From NCBI GenBank assembly GCA_050942995.1, contig JBMNOI010000022.1, positions 1 to 37,703 on the forward strand: a stretch of DNA of 37,703 nt, written 5' to 3'. The stretch is from JBMNOI01 sp050942995. GTDB taxonomy: Bacteria; Chloroflexota; Anaerolineae; UBA1429. The notes under the pieces were generated by a model. It had not been told where the DNA came from, searched no databases, and was given only the letters and a program-made list of their open reading frames with translations. Below are positions 15,605-22,974 of the stretch, in pieces. The stretch's first letter is position 1. Each line of letters begins with the position of its first letter. The translations under genes and the position numbers were made by a program.

Positions 15605-16381
15605 TTAGATCATCAAGTCGGTGAGGCAGTCGGCGCTTTTCACAAGGGTGCGGGCGTCGACCTGGTGAAAGCCCCGGGTTGTATAGAGCGACGGGTCGGT
15701 GCGGGCCCAGATGCGGATCTCTTGCTCGTAAGGCGGGCCGGGCAGCGTAGACGGCTCGATCTCGCCGATGTGGGCGGTCGCTTCGGCGGCTACGCTGCGA
15801 ATCAGGTCGCGGGCATCTTCGGGGGCCAGATGCAGCGCGATCTGAGGCCCCAGCCCCACCTTGACCTGTGCGCCATAGATGTCGGGCACCAGCTCTCGCG
15901 CCTCGGCGATCACCTTGTCATCGCCGCTGACGAATACCGTGGGCACACCCATGGTCCCGGCCAGGGCGGCGCGACAGCCGAATTCACCCAATTCGATGCC
16001 GTTGATTTTGATATACTCGATGTGGGCGGATGAGTACGAGTGGGCCAGGTTGGCGTCACGCGTGCCGGCGCGGGCGTGCTGCCCCAGGAAGAACAGCGCG
16101 TCAAAGGTATCGTCCAGGAATGTCGGCGGATCGTTGGGGGAGTTGTTGAGCAGGCGGGCGCCTCGTGGGAATCGTTCGAAATCGATCGCCCCGCAGCCGT
16201 GCGCGTCCCATACCCAGATGTCGGCGTCTGGCGCTACGGACTGGATGCCGGCGACACAGGCGCGCAGCTCCTCCGTCATCAGCCTCACTGCCTGGGGATA
16301 GCCGGGGGTATCTGCCCCGGTCTGGTCCCAGCGCCCTACACCCGCCACTCCCTCCAGATCCGTCAGAATGTAGATTTTCAT
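15605..16381 (-). CDS. M55-family D-aminopeptidase (DppA-like)
   Basis: This 258-aa protein matches DppA of Bacillus subtilis, a zinc D-aminopeptidase acting on peptides such as D-Ala-D-Ala. The ligand and catalytic positions of M55 are all in register: Asp8 and Glu10 (TDLEGVAG), His61 (WDAHG), His102 (LGQHA), the putative nucleophile region around His114 (LAHSYSS), and Glu133 (LGEFG). The length is normal for the family. It lies 16 bases upstream of the NIF3 gene and 17 bases downstream of the MBL hydrolase gene, within one leftward transcript. The role suggested is breakdown of D-amino-acid peptides, possibly from cell-wall turnover. Substrate choice within M55 cannot be read from the sequence. 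Confidence 0.92.
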   Translation of the reverse strand: MKIYILTDLEGVAGVGRWDQTGADTPGYPQAVRLMTEELRACVAGIQSVAPDADIWVWDAHGCGAIDFERFPRGARLLNNSPNDPPTFLDDTFDALFFLGQHARAGTRDANLAHSYSSAHIEYIKINGIELGEFGCRAALAGTMGVPTVFVSGDDKVIAEARELVPDIYGAQVKVGLGPQIALHLAPEDARDLIRSVAAEATAHIGEIEPSTLPGPPYEQEIRIWARTDPSLYTTRGFHQVDARTLVKSADCLTDLMI

Positions 16382-16398
16382 CGTGCTCTCCTTCGTCG

Positions 16399-17211
16399 TC
16401 AGATGTCCAGCGTGACGGCCCGATATCCTTCATCCATCCGCTCCATTCGTACCCAGGCACGTTGTGGGTCGTGCCCGACGATGAGGATGGCGCGTTGCTC
16501 GGCGGCCCATTCGACCATGCTACGGCGACTGGCCTCGTCGATCTCGTGTGACCAGGCCCAGTTGGGGCCCCACTCGGGGTGCTCCAGGTTGCCGGCCATA
16601 AGGGCCAGATCCCCCAGATATACCACGGTCTCACCTCCGGCCCGGATGACGACGGATTGGTGGCCGATGGTATGCCCCGGCGTAAACCGGCAGGTGATCC
16701 ATTCATCCATGGCGACGTCGTCGGTAACGGTGCGCAGTCGACCCGGATCGACCAACGGACGAAATCGCGTGCGCCAAAGGGCATCGTTGGCCCGACGCAT
16801 GGAGGTGATCTCGAAATCCTGCACGACATACTCGGCGTTGGGATAGACGGGGTGCCAGACGCCGCCACGCCGTACCGTATTGCCCATGCAGTGATCTTCA
16901 TGAGCGTGAGTGAGGATAACCCGTCCGATCTCTTCCGGGGCGACGCCGACGGCGGCCAGGCTGCGCAGCACGCCCTCTTGATGATTGTGCCGCTCTTCAC
17001 GGCCAAAGCCGGTATCCACCAGCGTATGGTCTCCGTTCACGCTGATGAGTAGAGCGGTGACCCGGATGAGCATATCGCCCTCTGCGTCCACCTCCACCCC
17101 AGAGCTCCATTCATCGCGTGTGGCCGGATGAAACACGCGGTCGCCGCTGATATGTCCCCAGGCATCTGGCAGCAGCGTGATGCGCACCGGGCCCAGCTGT
17201 AAAGACTGCAT
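16399..17211 (-). CDS. MBL-fold metallohydrolase (lactonase/glyoxalase II-like)
   Basis: This 270-aa metallo-beta-lactamase-fold enzyme has the motif THAHEDHCMGN (His102, His104, Asp106, His107), the third-site His180 in TPGHTIGHQ, Asp201 in YLGDLAL and a terminal VGHDP. This set is typical of N-acyl-homoserine-lactonase-like and related hydrolases. I set the start at 17211, where AGGAGG sits seven bases upstream. A longer open frame to 17370 has an Arg-rich, unlikely N-terminus. The protein has no signal peptide. In a cluster with an oxidoreductase and a D-aminopeptidase, a lactone- or ester-cleaving step in catabolism is a reasonable guess, not more. Confidence 0.88.
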   Translation of the reverse strand: MQSLQLGPVRITLLPDAWGHISGDRVFHPATRDEWSSGVEVDAEGDMLIRVTALLISVNGDHTLVDTGFGREERHNHQEGVLRSLAAVGVAPEEIGRVILTHAHEDHCMGNTVRRGGVWHPVYPNAEYVVQDFEITSMRRANDALWRTRFRPLVDPGRLRTVTDDVAMDEWITCRFTPGHTIGHQSVVIRAGGETVVYLGDLALMAGNLEHPEWGPNWAWSHEIDEASRRSMVEWAAEQRAILIVGHDPQRAWVRMERMDEGYRAVTLDI

Positions 17212-17261
17212 CGAGATGCCTCCTGATGGTTCATCGTCACGGTCCGACGGGAAGGCGCATC

Positions 17262-18296
17262 TTAGAGGGTGACGGTCACACCATGGGCTGCACCGGCCTC
17301 GACGATGCGCTCCCACGCCGCCTCGGGCACGTCGATCCCATCGCGCAGGCGCTGCTCGCGGGTTTTCCACTCGATCTCACCGGGCACCAGGATCTCTTCT
17401 GCGCCCGGCGCCTTGCGGGCGGCCTTGGTGGCAACGATCAACTCATCCATCATGGCACAGAATTGCTCCAGCGGCTGGAACGCCTCGATATTGACGGCCA
17501 TGAGCACCATGGCGAACTCGCTCTTGTACGAGTCGAGCGCCGCGCAGCTCACGCCGGTCAGGCCGCCGGAGAGGGCCTCGACCATGAAGAGAATGCCATA
17601 GCCCTTGTGCTGGCCAAAGGGCAGCATGATACCGCCCCGCTGCTGATCTCGGGGATCGGTCGTCGGCCGGCCGTCGGCGTTCAACAGCCAGCCCTCGGGG
17701 ATGGATACGCCCTTGTCCACGGCCGCCCGGATCTTGCCCCAGGATGCGGCCGAGGTGGCGTAATCCATGAACACGGGCGGGTGGGCGCCCGCGGGCACGC
17801 CCCAGGCGATGGGGTTTGTGTTGAATACACGGCTGGTGCCCATATAAGGGGCGACCGCGCCGCCTCTGGCCGATCCGCTTCCAAATGCCAGCCCCATGAA
17901 GCCGCCCTGGGCGGCACGGACGACATATTCGCCGATACGGCCGGTGTGACCACAATTGCGCAGAGCCACCATGCCGATATCGTGGGCGCGGGCCTTTTTC
18001 ATGGCCAGATCCATGGCCTGACAGGCGACGATCTGGCCGAAATTGCAGCCGCCGTCGATGAGGGCCGTTGTGGCGCTTTCCCGCCGGATGGTGGGCACGC
18101 CGTGAGGATCTACGCGGCCGCTATCCAGCGCCTGCACGTACGAGTCCACCCGCAGCACGCCGTGTGAATCGTGTCCGACAAGATTGTTTTCGACCAGTGA
18201 TGTGGATACCTGCCGGGCGCTGCCTACCGGTGCGCCGGCCCCCACGAACACCTTTTCGACGATCTGTTGCAATCGCTCTGCGGAGATGTTGATCAC
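17262..18296 (-). CDS. Ldh-family NAD(P)-dependent oxidoreductase (malate/L-lactate dehydrogenase type)
   Basis: This 344-aa protein belongs to the Ldh_2 family (malate/L-sulfolactate/ureidoglycolate/2,3-diketo-gulonate reductases and relatives), not to classical LDH. Typical blocks are NLVGHDSHGVLRV near the start, NCGHTGRIGEY, TNPIAWGVPAG, FMDYATSAASWGKI, and GILFMVEALSGGLTG. The His in GHDSHG and the conserved DYATS segment are present. The GTG at 18296 has GGAGG five bases upstream, and a promoter with TAAAAT lies at 18332-18360. It heads the leftward cluster. With the LarA-like isomerase on the other side of the divergent promoter, a 2-hydroxy-acid substrate from sugar acids is plausible inference. 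Confidence 0.88.
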   Translation of the reverse strand: MINISAERLQQIVEKVFVGAGAPVGSARQVSTSLVENNLVGHDSHGVLRVDSYVQALDSGRVDPHGVPTIRRESATTALIDGGCNFGQIVACQAMDLAMKKARAHDIGMVALRNCGHTGRIGEYVVRAAQGGFMGLAFGSGSARGGAVAPYMGTSRVFNTNPIAWGVPAGAHPPVFMDYATSAASWGKIRAAVDKGVSIPEGWLLNADGRPTTDPRDQQRGGIMLPFGQHKGYGILFMVEALSGGLTGVSCAALDSYKSEFAMVLMAVNIEAFQPLEQFCAMMDELIVATKAARKAPGAEEILVPGEIEWKTREQRLRDGIDVPEAAWERIVEAGAAHGVTVTL

Positions 18297-18331
18297 GGGG
18301 TCCTCCCGGGCTGATGTGAGTGAATGCGGAG

Positions 18332-18360
18332 ATTTTAGCACAGCGGGTGCGCCTTGTCAC
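18332..18360 (-). promoter_or_regulatory. Promoter for the leftward Ldh-MBL-M55-NIF3 cluster
   Basis: Read leftward, GTGACA (18360-18355) and TAAAAT (18337-18332) are 17 bases apart. The start would be near 18325, about 30 bases before the GTG at 18296. Confidence 0.55.
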
Positions 18361-18365
18361 GCGCC

Positions 18366-18394
18366 TTGCATTCTGCGGCCGGCTGCGCTACATT
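18366..18394 (+). promoter_or_regulatory. Possible promoter for the GH127-LarA-like gene pair
   Basis: TTGCAT (18366-18371) and TACATT (18389-18394) are 17 bases apart. This is a moderate match lying back to back with the leftward promoter, with only five bases between their -35 boxes. Shared control of the two directions is possible. Confidence 0.4.
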
Positions 18395-18449
18395 CAGGAT
18401 CTGAACTCATGCTGCCGCGGTCGCTTATGGCACATTACGGGAGGGACCC

Positions 18450-20372
18450 ATGGCACAATCTACATCATCAGAGTATCGACTGGCTCCGCTTGCATTCTGC
18501 CCGCTCCCTCTGGGCAGCGTGCAGCCTGCGGGCTGGCTCTTGCGGCAACTGCGCATCCAGGCTGACGGATTGAGTGGCCATCTGGATGAGATATGGCCCG
18601 ATGTGGGCGAGAGTGGCTGGATTGGCGGCGGTGCCGAGGGCTGGGAGCGTGGCCCCTACTGGCTGGACGGCGTGACGCCGCTGGCCTATCTGCTGGATGA
18701 TGAGAGGCTCAAAGAAAAGATGCGCCGCTGGTTCGACTATATCCTGGAGCACCAGCATGACGACGGCTGGCTGGGGCCGGTGAAGGATACCTCGGCCGGC
18801 GAAAAGTACAGGGCATACGATCCGTGGCCGGTGTTTGTGTTCCTCAAGGCGTTGACCCAGTATCACGAGGCCACCGGTGAGCGGCGGGCGATTCCGGCCA
18901 TGCAACGTTTCTTCCGCCGGCTGGACGCTCTGCTGGATGAGAGCCCGCTGTTCGACTGGGGGCGCTTTCGCTGGGCCGATCTGGTGCTCAGCATTCACTG
19001 GCTCTACGAGCGCATCGGCGAGGGCTGGCTGCTGGAACTGGCCGAAAAGGCCCATCGGCAGGGGCACGATTGGGAGGCCCAGTTCGTCGAGTTCCCCTAT
19101 CGCGAAAAGATGGTCCCCGGCCAGCTATCGCTGGCTACGCATGTGGTGAACAATGCCATGGCCATCAAAACGCCGGGCGTGTGGTATCGTCAGTCTCCCG
19201 ATGTCGTCCGGCGGCGTGCGGCCTGGGAGATGATCGAGACGCTGGATCGATACCATGGTCAGGTCACCGGTGTGCTCAGCGGCGACGAACACTATGCCGG
19301 CAAGAGCCCCTCTCAGGGCACCGAGCTATGCGCGGTGGTCGAGTATATGTACTCGCTGGAGGTGTTGCTGGCGGTGCTGGGCGATCCACAGTTTGCCGAT
19401 CGGCTGGAGCGCATCGCCTACAACGCGCTGCCCGCCACCTTTTCGCCCGATATGTGGGCGCATCAGTACGACCAGCAGGTCAACCAGGTCATCTGTCGGG
19501 TGGCCGAGGATCGCGTCTATGTGAACAACGGCCCCGAGGCCAATATATTCGGACTGGAGCCCAACTTTGGCTGTTGCACGGCCAATATGCATCAGGGGTG
19601 GCCCAAGCTGACGGCACACCTGTGGATGGCGACGCCCGACGGCGGGCTGGCCGCGATGGTCTATGCGCCCTGTGTGGTGCGCGCTCCGATGGGCGACGGT
19701 TTCGTCAAGGTGACGGTCGAGACGGATTATCCTTTCGACGATACGGTGCAGATCTCTGTGTCCGCGCCCGATGGGGCGGTCGTTCCATTACACCTGCGGG
19801 CGCCGGCCTGGGCGAGGGGCGCCGAGATCTGTATAGACGACAAATGCTGCGGCATCGAGCCGGGCACCTTCCGCCGCGTCGAGGTGGGCGATGGCAGTAT
19901 GCTGAGGCTGCGTCTGCCCATGGTGCCGGTGGCTCAGCGTCGCTACAACGGTGCCGTCTCTATCGAGCGCGGGCCGCTGGTGTACAGCCTGCGCATCGGA
20001 GAGGATTGGCAGCTTATCGGGGGCGAGCCGCCTCACGGTGATTGGGAGGTGTATCCGACCACGCCGTGGAACTATGCGCTGGAACTGGACCCGGACGATC
20101 CGGCGGCTTCGCTGGAATTCACACAGCGACCGGTGGGCGACGTTCCCTTTTCGCCCCAGGGGGCGCCGATCATGGTGCGTGCCCGGGGACGGCGGCTGCC
20201 TCAATGGAGCCTGGAGCATAACGCTGCCGCGCCACCGCCCCTCAGCCCGGTGCATTCTGACGAGCCGCCGGACGATCTGGTGCTGATTCCCTACGGCTGC
20301 ACCAACTTGCGGGTGACCGAATTTCCCCTGCTGGCTCCGGAGGGCGAGCAGACGACACCATACGATTCGTAA
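18450..20372 (+). CDS. GH127-like beta-L-arabinofuranosidase family (DUF1680) glycosidase
   Basis: This 640-aa protein belongs to the DUF1680 glycoside hydrolase group (GH127/GH146 and relatives), which includes Bifidobacterium HypBA1. Those enzymes use a zinc-bound cysteine as nucleophile. The four ligand/catalytic positions fit: Glu292 and Cys294 (TELCAVVEY), and Cys375-Cys376 (FGCCTANMHQGWPKL). The E-x-C plus CC pattern and its spacing resemble HypBA1. An (alpha/alpha)6 barrel spans roughly residues 30-400, followed by beta-rich domains. There is no signal peptide, so it would act inside the cell on imported oligosaccharides. GAGGG lies just before the ATG, and the LarA-like gene follows after 19 bases. 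The exact sugar specificity is unknown because the family is broad. Confidence 0.9.
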   Translation: MAQSTSSEYRLAPLAFCPLPLGSVQPAGWLLRQLRIQADGLSGHLDEIWPDVGESGWIGGGAEGWERGPYWLDGVTPLAYLLDDERLKEKMRRWFDYILEHQHDDGWLGPVKDTSAGEKYRAYDPWPVFVFLKALTQYHEATGERRAIPAMQRFFRRLDALLDESPLFDWGRFRWADLVLSIHWLYERIGEGWLLELAEKAHRQGHDWEAQFVEFPYREKMVPGQLSLATHVVNNAMAIKTPGVWYRQSPDVVRRRAAWEMIETLDRYHGQVTGVLSGDEHYAGKSPSQGTELCAVVEYMYSLEVLLAVLGDPQFADRLERIAYNALPATFSPDMWAHQYDQQVNQVICRVAEDRVYVNNGPEANIFGLEPNFGCCTANMHQGWPKLTAHLWMATPDGGLAAMVYAPCVVRAPMGDGFVKVTVETDYPFDDTVQISVSAPDGAVVPLHLRAPAWARGAEICIDDKCCGIEPGTFRRVEVGDGSMLRLRLPMVPVAQRRYNGAVSIERGPLVYSLRIGEDWQLIGGEPPHGDWEVYPTTPWNYALELDPDDPAASLEFTQRPVGDVPFSPQGAPIMVRARGRRLPQWSLEHNAAAPPPLSPVHSDEPPDDLVLIPYGCTNLRVTEFPLLAPEGEQTTPYDS

Positions 20373-20391
20373 TGGCAACGAAGGAGCATTC

Positions 20392-21696
20392 ATGACTGAA
20401 GCAAGCGGAGTCATTCAGGTCAGTCGGTCGCTGGAGGGGCTGAGTATGTACCGGCTGCGCCAGCGCTGGGATCAGCAGCCGCGGGTGGAAGGCATTCCCT
20501 CTGCGGTGGGCGAGGCGCTCTCCGCCGCCGGGGCGCTGGCTCGGATTCGCCCCGGAGACGAGATCGCCATTACGGCGGGGAGCCGTGGTATCTCCTGTAT
20601 GCCCGATGTGCTGCGGGCCATCATCGCCGCGGTGCGACGCTGTGGCGGGGAGCCCTTTATCTTCCCGGCCATGGGCAGCCACGGCGGCGGCACGGCCGAA
20701 GGTCAGCGGGCTCTGCTGGCCGAGCTGGGCATCGATGAAGGGACGATGGGGGTGCCCATCCGCTCCAGCATGGAGGTGGTACAGATCGGCGAAACCGACG
20801 ACGGCATGCCGGTGTTCCTGGACGCTATCGCCTCACGCGCGGCGGGCATCATCGTCGTCAATCGGGTAAAAAAACATACCAATTTCGACGCCGACATTGA
20901 AAGCGGCGTCAGCAAAATGGCCGTTATCGGCATGGGCAAACATCGTGGCGCGGTAGAGGTTCACCAGTATGGCAACAGCGGGCTGCGCGACCATATTCCG
21001 CCGGTGGCTCGGGTCGTCTTTTCTCGGGCCAACGTGTTGGCGGGGCTGGGTCTGATCGAGAACTCGCGGGGTGGCCTGGCCGAGGTGGTGGGGATGCCGG
21101 CGGGCGAGATCCTGAGTCGTGAGCCGGCGCTGCTGCGGCGCGCCAAGGATCTGGCGCCTAAAATTCCGTTCCGGACGGTGAATATCGCCGTGGTGGAATG
21201 GCTGGGCAAGGAGATCAGTGGCACCGGCATGGACTGTTATGTGATCGGGCGGCGTCGCATCATCGGCGAGCCGGAATGGCCCGAGGCGCCGCAGATCGGC
21301 TCGCTGGTGCTTCTGGATCTCACAGAGGCCAGCCACGGCAACGCCCTGGGAGTGGGGCTGGCCGACTTTACGACACGGCGGCTGGTGGACAAGATCGACT
21401 GGGACTTGTTGCGGGCCAATATCATGACCTCGGGCAATCTGGAGCGGGGCAAGATTCCGTTGACCTACGATACCGACCGGGAGGCTGTCGAGGCGGCGGC
21501 CTTTCGCGAGCGTGCGGTGCCGCTGGACAGGCTGCGGGTGGTGGCGTTGCGCGACACGCTGCACCTGGAGCATTTGCTGGTCTCGAAGGCGCTGGTCGAG
21601 GAGGCGCGGCAGCGCGAGGATCTGGAGGTACTGGACGGTCCCATGCCTCTGCCGCTGGATGAGGCGGGCAACTGGGTTTCGCCGTTGCCATATTGA
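20392..21696 (+). CDS. LarA-like (DUF2088) nickel-pincer-type racemase/isomerase
   Basis: This 434-aa protein matches the LarA/DUF2088 family. LarA is lactate racemase, which carries a nickel-pincer nucleotide cofactor tethered to a lysine; homologues isomerise other 2-hydroxy acids, including malate and sugar acids. Family blocks here are MGSHGGGTAEGQ (His97), VKKHTNFD (His162), SGVSKMAVIGMGKH (Lys175, Lys183) and EVHQYG (His191). I cannot decide from sequence alone which lysine would hold the cofactor. No larB, larC or larE cofactor-synthesis gene is in the window. AAGGAG lies five bases before the ATG, and the gene is 19 bases after the GH127 gene, so the two are co-transcribed. A step in metabolism of the released sugar or its acid is inferred. 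Confidence 0.8.
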   Translation: MTEASGVIQVSRSLEGLSMYRLRQRWDQQPRVEGIPSAVGEALSAAGALARIRPGDEIAITAGSRGISCMPDVLRAIIAAVRRCGGEPFIFPAMGSHGGGTAEGQRALLAELGIDEGTMGVPIRSSMEVVQIGETDDGMPVFLDAIASRAAGIIVVNRVKKHTNFDADIESGVSKMAVIGMGKHRGAVEVHQYGNSGLRDHIPPVARVVFSRANVLAGLGLIENSRGGLAEVVGMPAGEILSREPALLRRAKDLAPKIPFRTVNIAVVEWLGKEISGTGMDCYVIGRRRIIGEPEWPEAPQIGSLVLLDLTEASHGNALGVGLADFTTRRLVDKIDWDLLRANIMTSGNLERGKIPLTYDTDREAVEAAAFRERAVPLDRLRVVALRDTLHLEHLLVSKALVEEARQREDLEVLDGPMPLPLDEAGNWVSPLPY

Positions 21697-21806
21697 GTTC
21701 GAGATCGAGCAGATGGTGCGCGGTGGGCGACATATCGTCCATTCGCGTACCGTTTTTTTGTCCGGCCTTGGGACAACCATCTTCCGAAGGTGGTGATGGA
21801 GCGAAA

Positions 21807-21835
21807 TTGACCGCTATTATGGCGTAGAATATCAT
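21807..21835 (+). promoter_or_regulatory. Promoter for the short AI-2E-type permease gene
   Basis: TTGACC (21807-21812) and TATCAT (21830-21835) are 17 bases apart, predicting a start near 21842 and a 40-base leader containing GGAGG (21872-21876). Confidence 0.65.
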
Positions 21836-21881
21836 ACCCATATTGAGCGATACGATCGGATGAAGAATTTCGGAGGGGTTT

Positions 21882-22451
21882 GTGGATGAGCCGGGCGCAA
21901 GACCGGAGAACCGCGAAAGCCTGAGACGGGCCCTGGGGGATGTGTGGGCCTCGTACATCAAGGGCCAGTTCCTGCTGGCCGTCATTGTGGGGGCGCTCAC
22001 CTGGGTGGTTGCCTCGGCCATCGGCCTGCGCTATGCCCTCGTGATCGGCCTGATCGCCGGTATTCTGGAGACGGTGCCCAATTTCGGCCCGATCATCGCG
22101 GGCGCCGTCGCCGGAATCGTCGCTCTCATCGGGGGCTCGACCGTCATTCCGGTGGAAAACTGGGTGTTTGCCCTGATCGTCATCGGCGCATTTTTCGTTA
22201 TCCAACAACTCGAATCGTGGATCATCTCTCCCTATATCACGGGCAAGCGTCTGCAGATGCATCCGCTCATCGTGCTGGTCAGCGTGATCGGTGGGGGCAT
22301 CCTGGGCGGGCTGCTGGTCCCGGTGCTGGGCAGCATCATCGGCGCTTATCTGGCGGTGCCGGTGATCGCCAGCGCCCGCGAGATCTATCGCCACTCCCGG
22401 GGGCACGTCGATGGCGAGCCGCCTGCCGCTACCGGGCCGGGGGATCGATGA
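21882..22451 (+). CDS. Half-length AI-2E/PerM-family permease (C-terminal half only)
   Basis: This 189-aa membrane protein matches only the C-terminal half of the AI-2E transporter family (PF01594), whose members are normally about 330-370 aa. The conserved core is clear: ASYIKGQFLLAVIVGALTW, GLIAGILETVPNFGPIIAG, QQLESWIISPYITGKRLQMHP, and the final helices through AVPVIASAREIY. The missing half is not found upstream in any frame; 21,697-21,806 contains no hydrophobic coding segment. The gene nevertheless has a good promoter and GGAGG five bases before a GTG start, so it looks like a purposeful short gene rather than debris. It might need a partner or oligomerise. Recent truncation followed by fortuitous signals is the alternative. 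Confidence 0.75.
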   Translation: MDEPGARPENRESLRRALGDVWASYIKGQFLLAVIVGALTWVVASAIGLRYALVIGLIAGILETVPNFGPIIAGAVAGIVALIGGSTVIPVENWVFALIVIGAFFVIQQLESWIISPYITGKRLQMHPLIVLVSVIGGGILGGLLVPVLGSIIGAYLAVPVIASAREIYRHSRGHVDGEPPAATGPGDR

Positions 22452-22551
22452 CCCGTTGATCGCGCTATTTGCGGTTTGCCCGTCAACCCGGGCCGGTTGG
22501 GTCGTCGATGTTGTCGGCGTTGAGGAATCATCGAGCGACATTATACAAACA

Positions 22552-22600
22552 GGCAGAGACGCGAGAGGTCGCGCGGCAACCCCTGCTTCTCTGCCCGCTT
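22552..22600. terminator. Possible terminator between convergent permease and c-di-AMP receptor genes
   Basis: An 8-bp stem (22552-22559 with 22588-22595) encloses a smaller GCGA/TCGC hairpin (22561-22572). It lies between two convergent genes. There is no good T-run (only CGCTTTG follows on the plus strand), so support is moderate. Confidence 0.4.
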
Positions 22601-22624
22601 TGATCGATCGATACGATTATCGAG

Positions 22625-22912
22625 CTAGTAACGCGCGAACGAGTCCACGTTGAGCACAAACACTGTGGCGCGATGCGGTGGGTGAGCTCCTTGCTCCTCC
22701 GAAGCCTGCTCATTTGGCCCGGCATGGGCATCCACGATCTCGAGGGCGCGCTCCAGGCGATTCTCCTGCACGCCGATGAGTAACGTGACATAACCCCGCC
22801 GCCAGAAGCCTCCTGTGGCACTGATGCGCGTCACACTCAACCCCTCATTGTTGAGCGCAAAGGTCACATCGGCCGCGAAATCATCGCGAACGATGGCTAG
22901 CACGAGTTTCAT
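22625..22912 (-). CDS. Cyclic-di-AMP receptor (DarA/PstA-like, CdAR)
   Basis: This 95-aa PII-like protein matches the c-di-AMP receptor family PF06153 (DarA of Bacillus, PstA of Listeria and Staphylococcus). The family blocks are present: MKLVLAIVRDD at the N-terminus, ALNNEGLSVTRISATGGF with its Thr-Gly-Gly-Phe ligand loop, YVTLLIGVQENRLERAL and the closing ATVFVLNVDSFARY. These are trimeric cytoplasmic sensors without an enzyme domain. AAGGAGG lies seven bases before the ATG. The gene starts 62 bases after the stop of the pseudokinase-Ig gene on the same strand with no visible promoter or terminator between, so the two are likely co-transcribed. No c-di-AMP cyclase or phosphodiesterase gene is in the window. 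Confidence 0.93.
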   Translation of the reverse strand: MKLVLAIVRDDFAADVTFALNNEGLSVTRISATGGFWRRGYVTLLIGVQENRLERALEIVDAHAGPNEQASEEQGAHPPHRATVFVLNVDSFARY

Positions 22913-22974
22913 ACAGAAACCTCCTTGCGTTGTGTTGGTGGATGCTCCGCCGTCAGCGCAGGTTACAGGCTCGA

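Noticed and set aside
16399..17370. Longer version of the MBL hydrolase starting at 17370
   Set aside because: The extension is Arg/Pro-rich and lacks a ribosome site, whereas AGGAGG precedes the ATG at 17211.
21758..21794. Weak stem-loops after the LarA-like gene as a terminator
   Set aside because: The T-run precedes rather than follows the first stem (21758-21776), and the second (21776-21794) has no T-run; support is too thin.
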